This document shows, one piece after another, positions 1 to 12,706 of a stretch of 64,000 bases of DNA. The DNA comes from Nymphalis io (Eukaryota > Arthropoda > Insecta > Lepidoptera > Nymphalidae). Under the pieces are notes generated by a model. The model worked only from the letters and a program-made list of their open reading frames with translations. It searched no databases and was not told the DNA's origin. The stretch spans positions 5,642,001 to 5,706,000 of the forward strand of contig NC_065918.1 in the NCBI RefSeq assembly GCF_905147045.1, read 5' to 3'. Both the position numbers and the translations under genes were made by a program. The first letter of the stretch is position 1. The number at the start of each line of letters is the position of its first letter.

Positions 1-1152
1 TATATCGTCATTGGAATCACTGAATGCTGCTTTCTAATTTTGAATTCTAATTTTTATTAAATAAAAATAAATCAGTGACAAAATGCGATGATGGCAAGTC
101 GATTTTTCATTATAGACAATGGAGCCGCTACACAGTTAATGTGATTAATAACACAGTAGACTAAGTGAATTGCCACTTCCGTCATGGAGGGCAATATAAT
201 ATTTATATTGTGAAAATAAAGTATATAATTCTATTATAATTTATTGTACATCGATTGGTTTAAAAATTTTAATGCATATTTCGTAAGTAATTTTTTATCA
301 ATTTGCCTGTCAAACTAAAATGCTAAAAATGTTTTTTATTAATTTTTTTGTTTACAATTAATCAATTACCTTTTAAGTCGGTGTCAAAGCAAGACAAATC
401 TTTGCAAATAAATTGTGTAATAAATAAACCTAATCTAATATTCAAATAAGTGAAAATCTTATAAAGTGTGTACGCTATACGTATAAAAAATTAGTTTTAC
501 TATCAAAAATATACTTTCTTCTTTTACTTGCACTTGCATAGAAAATAAATACGTTTGTTATAAAGTTAGATATATGTATATAGTTAATTTATCTTGCATT
601 TATATTTGTATGTAATACTAGATTTCATATTTGTACTCTAGGGATATTATTTTCGTTTCTAAACCTGTGTTCTAACTGAATTGAAACATAATATGGTTGA
701 AACCTATAGTTACTTACTATTGAAACTTGCACGAATTTTTTTGGCATATTAATATCAACGTATAATAATGACAACGTATAAAAAATAATCCGTTTTAAAT
801 TTCAAATATATCACCAACTTGTAACTATGTGAGGTTAAGCTCTAATTCTCTCAATCTGCAATTGTCGGTTCACAACTTTTCTGGAAAACAAAAACTGGAA
901 TTTCGCTATAAAATGGCATCTACTCCAACAATATTAAAAATATGGAGTATTTACCGATTGCTTTTGGGATATTTTTAATGAAACTGCATTCTAATACAAG
1001 TTTCGAATTTTCACACAAATACTATTTACATTTTTGGAACTTTAATAAACCGAAACACTACGATACACTACGATATTTACCAAAAGGAAATGCTTGCAAG
1101 GATTATAATCTTTTAATCTTTCTAAGCTTCTAGCGTCAACATTGTTATTCCA
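1..1152. other. AT-rich non-coding stretch
   Basis: No recognisable gene or repeat. A 63-codon frame at 942-1133 has no family signature and looks like chance in AT-rich DNA. Confidence 0.6.
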
Positions 1153-1350
1153 TTTTTTTTTTTTTTATATTCCCCGGGATGGCAAATGACTCTACTCCAC
1201 CTGATGGTAAGTGGTAGTAGAGTCCAAACGCGACGACGGCCAGTACAGTCGGGAAGAATGTTCTGTACTAGCCGTCACCGCCTTGCCGGCCCGCAAGATG
1301 CCTCTTCACGCCTCGTTTGAAGGAACCCGGGTTGTAAGAGGAGGGGAACA
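1153..1350 (-). mobile_element. LINE-A 3'-end fragment (Jockey/CR1-group LINE)
   Basis: This is the extreme 3' end of the LINE found at 6461 and 46341. It starts with a T14 run at 1153-1166 (the poly(A) tail of a minus-strand element) and is nearly identical to the other copies until about 1350, where homology stops (5' truncation). It holds the 3' untranslated region, the last codons of the reverse transcriptase frame, and the tail stem-loop at 1197-1214. Confidence 0.85.
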
Positions 1351-2982
1351 ATTTAATTAACTTTATAATATCTACGTATAAAATAAACTCCGAGATAGAG
1401 TTGAAAACTACAAACCGACATCAGCACACAATACAATGAAGTGTTAAATAATATAAAAAAATAAATTTAATAATCCGGTAAAACTACTTCTCTTCATATA
1501 AATACTATCAGAACAGTTCGGTTCTATGACGCGATCAATTGTTAAACTTTTAACTCTTACAAATCAACCTCTTGAAGAAGCGAATGAGTGATATTAGATT
1601 GACTTGATTAAATCAAAGTTCGAGAAAGATTTTGATCACATCATCTCGTTTCTTTCACTACAAATGTGACGTAAACATAGCAAGCTTTTCTGCTGGATGA
1701 AATAGAATCTTACATCGAAGACAGACTGCAATGACGGGCAACGCTTAGCGTAATTTTCCTAATATAAGATAAAGAGTTCCTCGAAGTTCCTTTTTAGAAA
1801 AATGTGACCTTCATCCAGCAGATGGTCAGCAGATGTAAACATCTTCAGGTCTTACGCCAAAGGCGTACCAATAGTTGTGTGTTGATAATGTGAAAGCTAC
1901 AGAAAACTACCAACTTAATTTAAATGATTCGAATAAGCTCTCTGTCTAAAATAGAACTCTATTAATTATAATACAATAAGCTCTATAAAATGATATCAAG
2001 TTTCTTCATCATCTTTCTTACATACAAATATTGATACTCTTTTTCCTCAACTTACTACTCTTATTACTCAATTTGATAAATCAACCTTTCAAGCAATTAG
2101 TATTTATTAAAAGATCATGTAAGTCATTCAACTCATGACGGCAAAAAACGATATTAAATTATGTTTTTGTTTTGTATTTGTTGGGCTCCTGTCAGCTAAT
2201 ATCGATTTTCCTGTCTCTGTCCTCTTTAAACCTTTAAAAGTAATCTCATAAGTGTTTCGATCACGTAGATTTTTAAAAAAGAATTCAACGGAAAAAGTGT
2301 AATTCCATATTATATAATATAGTGTACATATTATATAATATTATAATAATACTCTGTTTGATTACTAACATACAAATGCAAAATTAGCAATATTGCAGAT
2401 TTTCTCATCTATTTATAAATAAAAACTGTTTATCTTGCATGTAAAATTTTAGATTAATGCATTTTTTTATTATATCTGCTGAAACCCTGATACATTAAGC
2501 ATACATTTTGGCTCAACAGCAAAAAAAAGTTCAAAATATTATACATATAACTTGTTAATAGAGGGTACGTTCTTTTTCAACTTCGACTGCTTACTTAAGA
2601 ACATATCGAAATGGTAAAACCGATTAAATATATTTATTTTATTATGTTGAATGCTGCTGATTTCGTCGTCGAACGTGTAATTTGGTTATTTCCCTTTTTG
2701 CCGTACACTTTTTAACAATATAAGTGTATGTAATAAAATTGCCGTGGCGAGACTGTCGTCGACATCGCTTTTAATCAAATACTGTACACACTAGATTCCA
2801 ATATTTAAACACGAAGTTCTTTAGCAAAAATAATCCATATTTTTCATTTTAATATATATGGTTACATTACCGAATTATTATTATTTGTGTTCAATAATAT
2901 ATAAATTTTAATTTAAATGTATGTATGTATAAGTAGAGATAGTATGATATACACACATATAAAGATTACAATCAGTTAACCA
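1351..2982. other. AT-rich non-coding stretch
   Basis: No gene recognised. A 14-nt AT palindrome occurs twice, at 2308-2321 and 2329-2342. Nothing else stands out. Confidence 0.55.
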
Positions 2983-2983
2983 A

Positions 2984-3397
2984 CTGTTAGTTGGTAAGAG
3001 ACCCGATGGAGCAACATCAGTGCCATGGTCGATGGCACGTGTTCTTGTGTGGGATGCAACTTGCGTAAATACGCTGGCAGTATCTCATATCAAGAATACG
3101 TCTCATAAAGCCAGTGCAGCCGCTGAAGCTGCTAAAATACTCAAGCGCCGCATTCACTTTTATCCAAAGGATTTGAATTTGCGGGGCTAGGTTTTGAAAC
3201 ATTAGGTCCATGGTCGTCTAATACAAAAAAAAATCATAAAAGATCTTTCTAAGAAACTGGTCTACACTTCTGGTGACCCAAGAGTTGGCACTTATTTAGC
3301 CCAAAGGCTGAGTCTAGCGGTGCAGAGAGGCAATAGTGCCAGCGTCTTGGGTACAATGCCACATGACAATCTTTTAGACGGCGTGTTTTTGCTATAA
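2984..3397 (+). pseudogene. Broken C-terminal fragment of a mobile-element-type protein
   Basis: Reading the plus strand from about 2990 gives a frame starting LVGKRPDGATSVPW, then VWDATCVNTLAVSH and an Ala-rich AAEAAKILKRR segment. At about 3170 the frame shifts by one base, giving FETLGPW, and it shifts back at the A-run near 3227-3235. It then continues with TSGDPRVGTYLAQRLSLAVQRGN and SVLGT and ends at a TAA at 3395-3397. This series (RPDG, VWDxTC, ETLGPW, GDxR, QRxSxAxQRGN) is, from memory, a conserved module found many times in invertebrate genomes and usually annotated with reverse-transcriptase-type mobile genes. I cannot name the element. Two frameshifts make it a remnant, and no flanking duplications were found. 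Confidence 0.6.
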
Positions 3398-4225
3398 ATT
3401 TGTAATGTGTATTTTGTTTTTTTACTTTAATTTTGTATATTATAAAAATGTCTGTACATAGTTTACTAATAAAGAATCACCACGCTTTTATTACACAAAT
3501 ATAAAAAGCAGTTAACCTAATTCATATTATATTGAGTGTAGTGCACGCATTATCTCGGATCTCACAGTTGCTCTGAAACTTAGGTCGCCTATTGGGTGTA
3601 AACTAAATGTTAAGCCTTGTCTAGTTATAAACAATTTATCCGGTTATAGATCGAGTTCAACTTGAGGAAGAAAATCAGGACTTGTAATGTTATTTATATC
3701 TCTTGAATATATAGTTTTTTATTTTTTATTTTTAATAATTGTTTTAGTATATTTCTATTCATTCTATGACTATAGAAATAAGCTTCGTACATTAAAGGAG
3801 CCCTAAGCTCAAGCACTGAAGGACGTTATTTATTATTAAGTTATATTTATTAAAATAATTGCGATTTATTTTTAAATGATCTAAATCCGTTTATGAAACC
3901 ATAATTGAATAAAACTATCCGTAATTATATTACATATAAGGTTACTATGAAATGAAACAATGAGATAAAATAAACGGTTATTTAATTACAAATAATAAAT
4001 TTTATTCGAGGAAAAAGTAGTTTTTATCTCTTTTATGCAGTGTTTAAGCGGGAAAGTGAGAAATTTATTTAATGTTTTTTTTTTAATAGGAATGGAATAA
4101 GTGTTCAGTAATTAAATTATAATCTAGCTTAAGGTATATGAAAAGCTTACCTTGAAATTATGTTTCGTAAATAAAATTATAACTTCAAGTTTTTTTTGGT
4201 TGTTTTTTTAAATATAATAATAGTA

Positions 4226-4254
4226 TGTCGTTTATAAAGTATTTATAAACGACA
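4226..4254. other. Perfect 13-bp hairpin
   Basis: The arms 4226-4238 and 4242-4254 are exact reverse complements (TGTCGTTTATAAA and its complement) with a 3-nt loop. It is probably a remnant of an inverted-repeat element; no function is implied. Confidence 0.7.
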
Positions 4255-5329
4255 GTTGGTTTTTCTGACTTTTTCACACTTACTTCAAAAATTGAATATT
4301 TATGTATCTATTATTCATAATATATGCATAAATAAACCTTCAACAAATAATTTATTTCATTTTATATTGAACATATAAGGACAAATAATGTTTGAGGTTT
4401 TTGTTATGAGTGACGCCATTGTTGCTATTTATGGGTTGTACGTTTGAAAGAAAAGGCAATCATCTACATAGCAATTCAGTTATCTAGTGTTAACAATGAG
4501 AACATAAATATGTTGATTGTTTGATATGAAATATTAGATTATTGTTAATTACTATATTATATTACATACAAATAAAGTTGATTTTAGTTGAGAGTCGTAA
4601 GATGTAAAAATACATAAATGAGAAAAAGAATATTAAATATAAAATAAATTTAACAAAATTATTAAGAATGATTAGAAAGAAGGTTCTAATTGTTTTGGTC
4701 TGTATTGGTGTGAATGGAATCTGTGGTAACGACTATACATAGGTATGGCCACATCCTTGATGATTCGCGACGCTCGCATGCCGAGCTGTCGAACAAATTG
4801 GCAATTTAATTCTCTATCACTAACGTCGCGTTCACACGAGTTGATTAGAGTCGAGAGTCAAAAGCTAAATCAATAGCGTAGTGAACTGTCTGAACTGACA
4901 TTCAATCAAATCAAAAATAATAAATGATTAAGATTGGTCACGACTTTCAAATTTTGTTGATTCAATTTCCTTTTTTCATTGTTGATCAGCAAATTTAGTC
5001 AAATAAAATCGAACCGTTTGAAAACCATCTTTTAAATTATATGACAAAATTAAATACCGTTTAGCCCGTATTTGGTAAAATAAACCATTTTGTTTAAATT
5101 TTCTGATAACGTTAAATTATTTTGGGGGCAAAAGAAAAAAATGATTGCTATTTATGTTTATTTTAAAAATTATGCAAGGCATTTATCATTTTAGGAAAAA
5201 ATAATATAGATAGCTAATGTAGCATGCCGATAGGTTTCGCGAAATCAGTTTGTGATGAAAATCTCTCAAAATATGCAATTTCAGTACACAATGCCTATTT
5301 CAATCATACATATATTTAAATTATTAGGT

Positions 5330-5400
5330 AGTAGCGGTTATTACAATAAAAAAATGTTATTTTGATTACACAAACAGACACTTCAATTTTATATATTTTA
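5330..5400 (-). repeat. R-family repeat fragment
   Basis: On the minus strand this reads AAAATTGAAGTGTCTGTTTG followed by an AAAATAAC block and a CCGCTAC block, as in the copies at 17555 and 28905. It is short and diverged. Confidence 0.5.
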
Positions 5401-6460
5401 TTATATTCTTTGAAAACTTAACTTAGAAATGTTATTTGCCTTTTAAATAGCTATAATAATATGATAAAATGATAAAATGAAATTGTTGAAGACATCGTAA
5501 GCCCGGGTATAAGTATTTTCTATCATTCAGAAACACAATTTATATAAAATATTGTCGATATTTATAGAATTTACGCGATCATTTCTATTTTTATTCGTAA
5601 CTTGTGATAATTGATTTAATGAAGTTTATTTTTATCACATAAAACTTAATTAAAAAGGTACTTAATAATATTATAAAAAATGCCGCTCTATTTCGAGCGC
5701 CCTAATTTACATGTACTGACGGGTCAACACAAAAAAAGTACTTAGTTATTTGTCTATGGAAGAGCTTATCTAAAATAATAAAGAACAAATAAATAAACAT
5801 TTCGTTTATTTATTTTTTATTTTACGAAAATAAAAATAGTAACTTTTATCATCAATTTAATATAGCAAATAAATAAATGGTCTACAAAATTGTCATACAT
5901 ACGAGATTTTGGTAAATTACTTATATATTTGAAGCATTCGCTCGGACGACAGTACGACATGATAAAGAGTAAAATAGAGAAAGTAAAAAATATATGCTAT
6001 ATGTACTAGTTAATATCCGTTCAAATTTTCATAACGCGAAGTTTCTCTTGAATCGGATAATCATTTTTTGCGAGAATTTCAACAACAAACCAAACAAACC
6101 AAAATACTACCGCTTAATAATATTCAAAATAGTGTAGTGCCAGGTTTCCGATCTATGATTCTTAGTACAAGAGTTGTGAGGGTGAGGTGAGGGTACGAAG
6201 ATGACTATTTTAAAATGAAGATCGTTTATGAAATCTTTGTGAAATGTACTTCAGTAAATCGAATTTAACGAATGTGTTGCTCTGTAGCTTGTTTTGTGAA
6301 CACGAATTCAATTCAAACGTATTCATTGTTTTATTACCTCTTAACACATAGAAAAAGGAAACCATACTACAGTGAAATATTTGAGTTGCTTGTTATCAAA
6401 GAAAAAATCAATGAAAAGGTCTTATAAATAAGAACACAATATGTTTTTAGTCACAATGAC

Positions 6461-7610
6461 TTTTTTTTTTTTTTTTTTATATGCCTCGGGATGGCAAATG
6501 ACTCCACTCCACCTGATGGTAAGTGGTAGTAGAGTCCAAACGCGACGACGGCCAGTACAGTCGGGAAGAATGTTCTGTACTAGCCGTCCCCGCCATGCCG
6601 GCCCGCAAGATGCCTCTTCACGCCTCGTTTGAAGGAACCCGGGTTGTAAGAGGAGGGGAACACGTGAGCTGGTAAGGAATTCCATTCTTTGGTAGTGCGG
6701 CAAAGAAAGGAGTTGCCAAATTTCTTTGTGCGCGATGGAATTGATGTCACAGTTAGGCGGTGACATCGAGAACCAGCTCGCGTGGACTTAAGAAGGAAGG
6801 GGGAAGCAGGAATTAGAGAGAATAATTCCTCAGAGCACTCGCCGTGATACAGACGATAGAAAGCGCTCAGTGCTGCTATCTCGCGACGCAATTGTAAAGG
6901 TTCAAGGGTGTTTGTGACCTTTACGTCGCCAATAATGCGTACTGCACGTCGCTGCAAACGGTCCAAGGCCTCCATTAGGTACTTAGCGGAGCCATCCCAA
7001 AGGTGCGAGCAATATTCAACGCAAGACCGTACCTGTGTTTTGTATAACAGGCACAGTTGTTGTGGCGTGAAAAAACGCCGCACCTTGTTCAGAACTCCGA
7101 GTTTTCGTGAAGCTGTTTTTATAATAGCCTCGATGTAATCCCTTGGACTAAGGTCGCAGCGAACGTCCATCCCCAGCATGGCGATTTTGCTTTGTATCAT
7201 CAGCGGTGTGCCACAGAGGGAGGGATGAGGGTAAAATGGTGACTTTTTCGCTGTGAGAGCGCACACCTGTGTTTTCTTGGCATTAAACTCAACAAGATTA
7301 TCAGAACCCCATTTGGCGATGAGCTCTAATGTCCTATCGAGTTCAATGACAAGATTCTCCCGCCTCTCCTCAGTTTCCGCCCGCCCAGCCACTGCGCGTC
7401 CGTGGTATCCACCATGCACTGTACTGTCATCTGCATAGCAATGTATGTTCCCAAGAGAGAGCATATCATTGATATGCAAAAGAAAGAGTGTGGGAGATAG
7501 CACAGATCCCTGGGGGACCGCAGCATTCACTACATAGAATTGTGAAGCGCAACCATCTACTAAAACACAAAGGCTACGCTTGTGTAGGAAGCTGGCAATC
7601 CAGGTGCATA
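6461..7610 (-). mobile_element. LINE-A, 5'-truncated copy with poly(A) tail
   Basis: This is a minus-strand non-LTR retrotransposon. An 18-nt T-run at 6461-6478 is the poly(A) tail, 6479-6579 is the 3' untranslated region (tail stem-loop at 6509-6526), and 6580-7608 is the open reverse transcriptase frame. The element is cut at about 7610, so the endonuclease and the first half of the reverse transcriptase are missing; this is typical of incomplete target-primed reverse transcription. It is very similar to the copy at 46341-47399. No clear target-site duplication is visible. Confidence 0.9.
6580..7608 (-). pseudogene. LINE-A reverse transcriptase, C-terminal two-thirds
   Basis: RNA-directed DNA polymerase of a Jockey/CR1-group LINE; it would copy the element's RNA at a nicked chromosomal site. 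The frame is uninterrupted for about 342 residues. It opens with CTWIASFLHKRSLCV, which is already inside the palm domain, so there is no true start codon. PQGS (motif B) is at about residues 32-35 and the catalytic YADD (motif C) at about 58-61. These are followed by the thumb region, with FTPQQLCLLYKTQVRS and EYCSHLWDGSAKY, and a C-terminal part with FPSSYNPGSFKRGVKRHL. The catalytic motif A and the whole N-terminal half are missing because of the 5' truncation, so it cannot be active although the remaining frame is intact. The exact clade (Jockey, CR1 or Daphne-like) is uncertain. Confidence 0.9.
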
Positions 7611-7927
7611 GCTTTTATTTATAATGCTCTTGTCACACTAAACAATTACTTAATGAAGGATACTTAAACTTTACCCTCAAACTGTTGGTTATGACTAGTT
7701 AAAAAAGGTGGGTAGACTGAAAAATGTTCCACTAGATGTTTAATGGTTACCACTACTAATAGAAATTGCTAATGTTAAAGATATAAACTGAAGGCACGAT
7801 ACATTCAGCTAAAATGATAAAATGTTGAGGATATGGCGAGTGACGAGAATGGATATAATGTGAATCGTACGTAACGGGAGGCTTGAAAATAACTCGCTAC
7901 AGTGACTTTCCACTGTGACTTTCATTT
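7611..7927. other. Non-coding spacer
   Basis: Nothing recognised between the LINE-A truncation point and the SINE-B copy. Confidence 0.5.
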
Positions 7928-8148
7928 TCCACAGCAGTACTTGTTATTGTTGTGTTCCGGTTTGAAGGGTGAGTGAGCCAGTGTAATTACAGGCACAAGG
8001 GACATAACATCTTAGTTCCCAAGGTTGGTGGCGCATTGGCGATGTAAGCGATGGCTAACATTTCTTACAATGCCAATATCTATGGGCGTTGGTGACCACT
8101 TACCATCAGGCCCATATGCTCGTCCGTCAACCTAGACTTTAAAAAAAA
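7928..8148 (+). repeat. SINE-B copy, 5'-truncated
   Basis: It matches the full copies at 33130 and 62868 from the CAGCAGTACTTG block onward, through TGTGTTCCGGTTTGAAGGGT and CTTAGTTCCCAAGGTTGGTG, to an A8 tail at 8141-8148. The tail stem-loop is damaged: the GTGG arm is deleted after CCATCAGG. Confidence 0.85.
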
Positions 8149-9020
8149 TCTTGTGCTAGGCCGTAAACTCAAACATCGTATAAAAACCGACCTCGTGTCG
8201 AAGGAAATGGCGAAATGTGTTAATACACAACCCGCATTGAGTATTGTATGTGCGGAACGAAATGTTATATTAATAAAGTAGAAGCACACCATAGTTGTCA
8301 AAAAGAGCTCGATTGTCGAATGTTTTATTGATGCAAAGGTGATTCAATAGAGTATGTGTCGTTAGAGTATAGACGAACGGAGGTTGTTAGTTGTTCCGAA
8401 TAGATGACACAGCCTTTGAAAGCATTTGAACGCCGTGTATGTGATGAGAGAGTATAGATGTGGATTCTACGCTAACGACAGCAATTATGGCTTGCTTTGT
8501 GAATTATAATTATAAGTTCATTACACGGATAAAAGGCTGCACAAGTGGTGCGCAAAGGAAGTGCAATAATTAGATAATGTAAGGGAAGTGTTATGATGAA
8601 GGTTTAGAGTTGTGATTAAGTTGTCTAATTTAGGTCGGCTATTTTTACTCATGCTCATGTTTACGTGGCTAGAGTACGTTCAAATAGAAACTGTTTCAAT
8701 ATACAAAGTGCGCGCACACTTGTTTTATGGGACGAAAAAACCGATATGAATAACATGAAAAACATCTTATATTTATTCTGAATTTAGATTATATTTTTTC
8801 TCATTAAATACTATAAAGAATGATGGTATCTTATTATCTGACCTTGCCTTATACAAGCGCTATATATTTATAATTTACTTTATTTGTTAAGGGGACTTTT
8901 GGCATCATTACTATTATTCACCTTAAAGTATTGTCGTGATATTGATAAATATATTAATCGTGTACTTAATTCAATCTACATAAAGAAATATTTTGCGTAA
9001 TTATTATAATTTGTCTCTAC

Positions 9021-9030
9021 GCGCATGCGC
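9021..9030. promoter_or_regulatory. NRF-1/Ewg-like palindrome (GCGCATGCGC)
   Basis: A perfect match to the core of the palindromic site known for NRF-1-class factors (Ewg in insects), within AT-rich DNA. I see no transcription unit to attach it to, so function is a guess. Confidence 0.3.
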
Positions 9031-10551
9031 TCTACGGGTTTAACACAAGTTACGTGTGATATGTTAGCGAGTTGGTTTGAGACAAAGGATGCCGCTTTTC
9101 GATATACATGGTATGGCGTATACAGAATTTATGTGTTCGTGCGTGAGTGACGAGACGAGTGACGAAAACGCGCCCACTTGTATGCGTTTTTTTAAACTCG
9201 ATACAAAGGCAGTTTGGTGCGAGGCGAATATAGCTTTTGTACAATCACGAGTCCTAAAATCATTTAGCACAAAAACTTCGATTGGCCTTTTTGACATAAA
9301 GGTAATTCGAAATTAAAAAAAAACAAGTAGATGCAAATCTACAATCAACAAAACGTTAAATGTATATAATATTTTTGTTTCAGCAAAAAAAATAAAGTAA
9401 TTGATTTGATGACATTTTTGAAATAATATTTACGATATCAATAACATATTTTAATCGTAATACTACGAGGATTGTAAATATTTGAATGAGAATTTAACAA
9501 CATTTAGTGAGGCGGTCGATAATACCAACATGATTCTCATGTATTAAACGTATAACAGAGTGAATACTTAGTGAATGTACTCAATCGTTCGGGTCAGCGT
9601 TTGTCGACGAATGGTTCATTGCCATTTTCGAGGAATTTTGCTATTGGCGTGGGCGGATGTGTAAATGTAATGTGATAATAGGGGAAAAGCGATAAACTGT
9701 ATTTCAATTTCGTGGTTAATTTTAAATAAATATAAACTAATTATTAAATATTTTACGAATTCTATTTTATCAAAATCATAATATTCATTATTCGAGGCAA
9801 TAACATGAACTTTTGAATCGTCATTTGTATGTATAGAAAATAAATATTAAAACAAAGTTGAATTTTAAGAGCTTTAGTAAGTAGTTTTAGTTGAAGTAAA
9901 GTTTGATTTATAAACCAAAATTGCTAATTTTAGATTTATTTTGCAGGGTTTAGGCATTTGCACGGTCTTTCAAATTCAAATAATGTGAATCGAATATTGG
10001 CGCAGTAGTCATGTTGCTCTCTACGTCTAGCCTGAATTTCTCTTCAGTCGTAGCTAGAGTCATCGAACTTTAACGCGTAAGGTGACCGAAACAGAGGACA
10101 ACGCACTGACTGGTATCTTTTTATTAATAAAATAAAAATTGAAACGCTCATATTTAATATTAAACTAATCATATTCGAATAAAATATAGGTACTAACTAT
10201 TTTATAAAAAAAAATTATGTTATTGAAACAGATAGAATTCATTATTTAAAAATGTTATGTCTTACTTAAGCGAAATTTTTATCCGTTTATGAAATATTCT
10301 ACCGCATTTTAATAATAATAAAATAAAGTGGGTTAGTATTTAAAATAATATTTACTCATAGAGTACATTATCGTATTTGTTCTTCACACATAAACCAATG
10401 TTTCCAGTGGATTAAAAAATATATATTTAAACCGTCGTATCTCTATAGCCATCACCAGTCTCAATAAGAGAGTCCATTCTTCATTATTTTTGTATTTCAA
10501 AAACTGTGTACACTTCACCTCTATTATATTCGCTTCAGTAGAGAAGTTTGC

Positions 10552-10561
10552 GCGCATGCGT
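10552..10561. promoter_or_regulatory. Second NRF-1-like site (GCGCATGCGT)
   Basis: Differs by one base from the palindrome at 9021. It lies in a short GC-richer patch (10550-10620). No promoter or gene start is evident. Confidence 0.25.
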
Positions 10562-11204
10562 GCTGCTCTCTTTATTCAGGTGTGTAACAGACTCGCTCTG
10601 AATAAACACTCCCCGTCAATGCTTCTATGCTAAGTATCAATCCTTACTAAAAAAATGAATAAACATCATTCTACACACGTTACTGCTCTAAAGTGCGTAA
10701 AGAAAATAAATACCTATTTACGAAATGAAAAATCAAACTTATTGTTAAAACTAATCGATTTTCAAATGATGCTAGCTTGTATTCTACTCTAATTGCACAC
10801 AGGTTTTATTTTTTTCGATGTAATTAGTTATAGAAATTTCGAAGAACAATTCGAAGCAAGTATTGGGTTATGGCCTAATTAGTTTATCGATCAGTCTTTT
10901 TACCAATTCGTGCCAGTGGTGTAGGTAAACACAAAAAAGTGATAAGATTTTGACGTTATTTAAAGGCTAAAATAAAAAAGAAATACTTTATTTATAAATT
11001 AAATACCATCATTACAATTTCTCATATGTTTACATGTCCCAATGTTAATAAATTTCTCTAATTTATATCTAAATAATACTTATGCGAAGATACATTTCTA
11101 TAAAGATACATTTATATAAACTATAGTTTATGCACTTCTAAATAAAGTATTTTCAAAATTATAAAATATCGAAATGCTGCTATCGATACAATTAAAGGAA
11201 TTCG

Positions 11205-11355
11205 TCTGTGGTTAGTACACGTGAATCATAAGCGAATAATGCGGGTTCAAACTCAGGCAAGCAGCACTGACTTTTCATGTGCTTAATTTGTACTTATAAT
11301 TAATTTCGTGCTCAGCGTTAAAAGAAAATATAAAGAAAACCGGCATGTGATGGAT
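11205..11355 (+). repeat. Old SINE-M remnant
   Basis: GTGGTTAGTACACGTGAATC and GCGGGTTCAAACTCAGGCAAG correspond to the A-box and B-box regions of SINE-M. CTTTTCATGTGCTTAATTTG and a diverged body follow. The 3' third is lost. Confidence 0.7.
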
Positions 11356-11919
11356 GAGATTGTGTCGCATAGATAGAAATTAGAGTAGCGCCAAGAGGAG
11401 AAGAAAGCGTTTAATCAGCAGGGGGAAATTTACACGTTAGAAGTATAAATTTCACCTGATCCAATACCTACACAACGAAGAAGAGTACTCTTAAATGCGT
11501 GGCAATATTACCAGAATACTTCACACGTTTCTGTATTTCACTGGTGTAATGGAAAATGTAGGTTTTGCTTCTATTTTGCTTTGAATCGGCTTTTTACCGT
11601 AACTGTAAGCTCCAAATCCGCTCGTAATACGCTTCAAAAATGTTGGTTTGTCAGTGTTATGCGCCACGCGGCACGCTCGCATTGTGTCAACAGTCATGCA
11701 TTGTGCCCCTTTTGCATTTAAAAATAAATAGTACAATTTCAAAGATGTCTCGAGTGTATTTAGTACATTCGACTTATGTTCATTACAAGTGGGAATAGTG
11801 ACACTTAAAAGCTAGGCGTATTGTTGTATGTACGCTTCTTAAAATATCCTTTTGTTTGTTTAATATTGTAACTTAATATATTTTATACATAAATATACAC
11901 GTATATACATTATATACAT
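11356..11919. other. Non-coding stretch
   Basis: No recognisable repeat or gene. The 73-codon minus-strand frame at 11521-11742 has no family signature. Confidence 0.5.
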
Positions 11920-12158
11920 TTGGTGAAAGGGCTTTGTGCAAACTCGGGTAATTACTTACCACTCATCATATATTCCACTGCCAATTAGCAATAATTGCTG
12001 TTATTGTGTTCCGGTTTCAAGGCTGAGTGAGTTAGTGTTACTAAGAAACAAAGGACACGATATAAGGGTTGGTTATTACAGTGTCAGTGTCTATGGGCGA
12101 TGGTGACATCTAACTATATGGTGGCCCATTTATAAGTCTGCCTAGCTACTTTAAATAA
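11920..12158 (+). repeat. SINE-B copy, diverged
   Basis: It retains the 5' block (GGGCTTTGTGCAAACTCG), GTGTTCCGGTTTCAAGGCTG, and a 3' block with GTCTATGGGCGATGGTGAC and GGTGGCCCATTTATAAG. It has several internal deletions, so it is an old copy. Confidence 0.75.
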
Positions 12159-12706
12159 ACCACAAGCAGAAGTCACTTATTATGAAGTTTTCCGTTCAAC
12201 AAAGTCTAAATAAACGTGTTAGCAGTAGCCGCGGCCATAATATGGATATATTATATCAACTCAAATAATATAAAATGCAGTGAAAAGAATAGCTAATTAT
12301 TATTTATATACGTCTTTGAATTGGGCGTTACATATGTATGGTCTGCGCAAAACTCGCATCCCCTGTGCCTTGTGTTTGCGTTGAAAAGTGTTACTGAACA
12401 ACAGAACACAACCAGTGTGGAGCACAACGTCTCGTCATGTTGATCACTGATTTAATGCGATAACGATATCCGAGAAAGAAGGTTTTAATGCAACTCAAAT
12501 AAACCCTTACCCAAACTTTAATATTATATTTATATAATATTATATCCACGCTTTAAATGAAAAATTTAATTATATTGAATTGAAAATAAAACAAGTGTAA
12601 GTGATAGAAACTTAAATGTAGTAATAGCTGAGATAAATATTTCGTATTTAAATTTAGTTTTATGCAAATAAACTATGCATTTATTCCCAAAAAGGTTGTA
12701 TTGGCC
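12159..12706. other. AT-rich non-coding stretch
   Basis: Nothing recognised apart from short AT palindromes near 12520-12545. Confidence 0.5.

Larger units (their letters stand above)
3398..6460. other. AT-rich non-coding stretch with a hairpin and an R fragment
   Basis: No gene recognised. It contains the perfect hairpin at 4226-4254 and an R-family fragment at 5330-5400, listed separately. The region around 4765-4870 is less AT-rich but shows no family signature. Confidence 0.5.
8149..11204. other. Non-coding stretch with two NRF-1-like palindromes
   Basis: No gene recognised. A 79-codon frame at 9077-9316 and overlapping minus-strand frames have no family signature. Two GCGCATGCG palindromes (9021, 10552) are listed separately. 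The rest is AT-rich. Confidence 0.5.

Noticed and set aside
6422..6766. 114- and 169-codon minus-strand frames with poly-Lys (also at 46187-46696)
   Set aside because: They run through the LINE-A tail (the Lys codons are the poly(A)) out of frame with the reverse transcriptase.
9077..9316. 79-codon frame, possible small gene or first exon
   Set aside because: No family signature, no similar frame elsewhere, and overlapping frames on the other strand; not enough to call.
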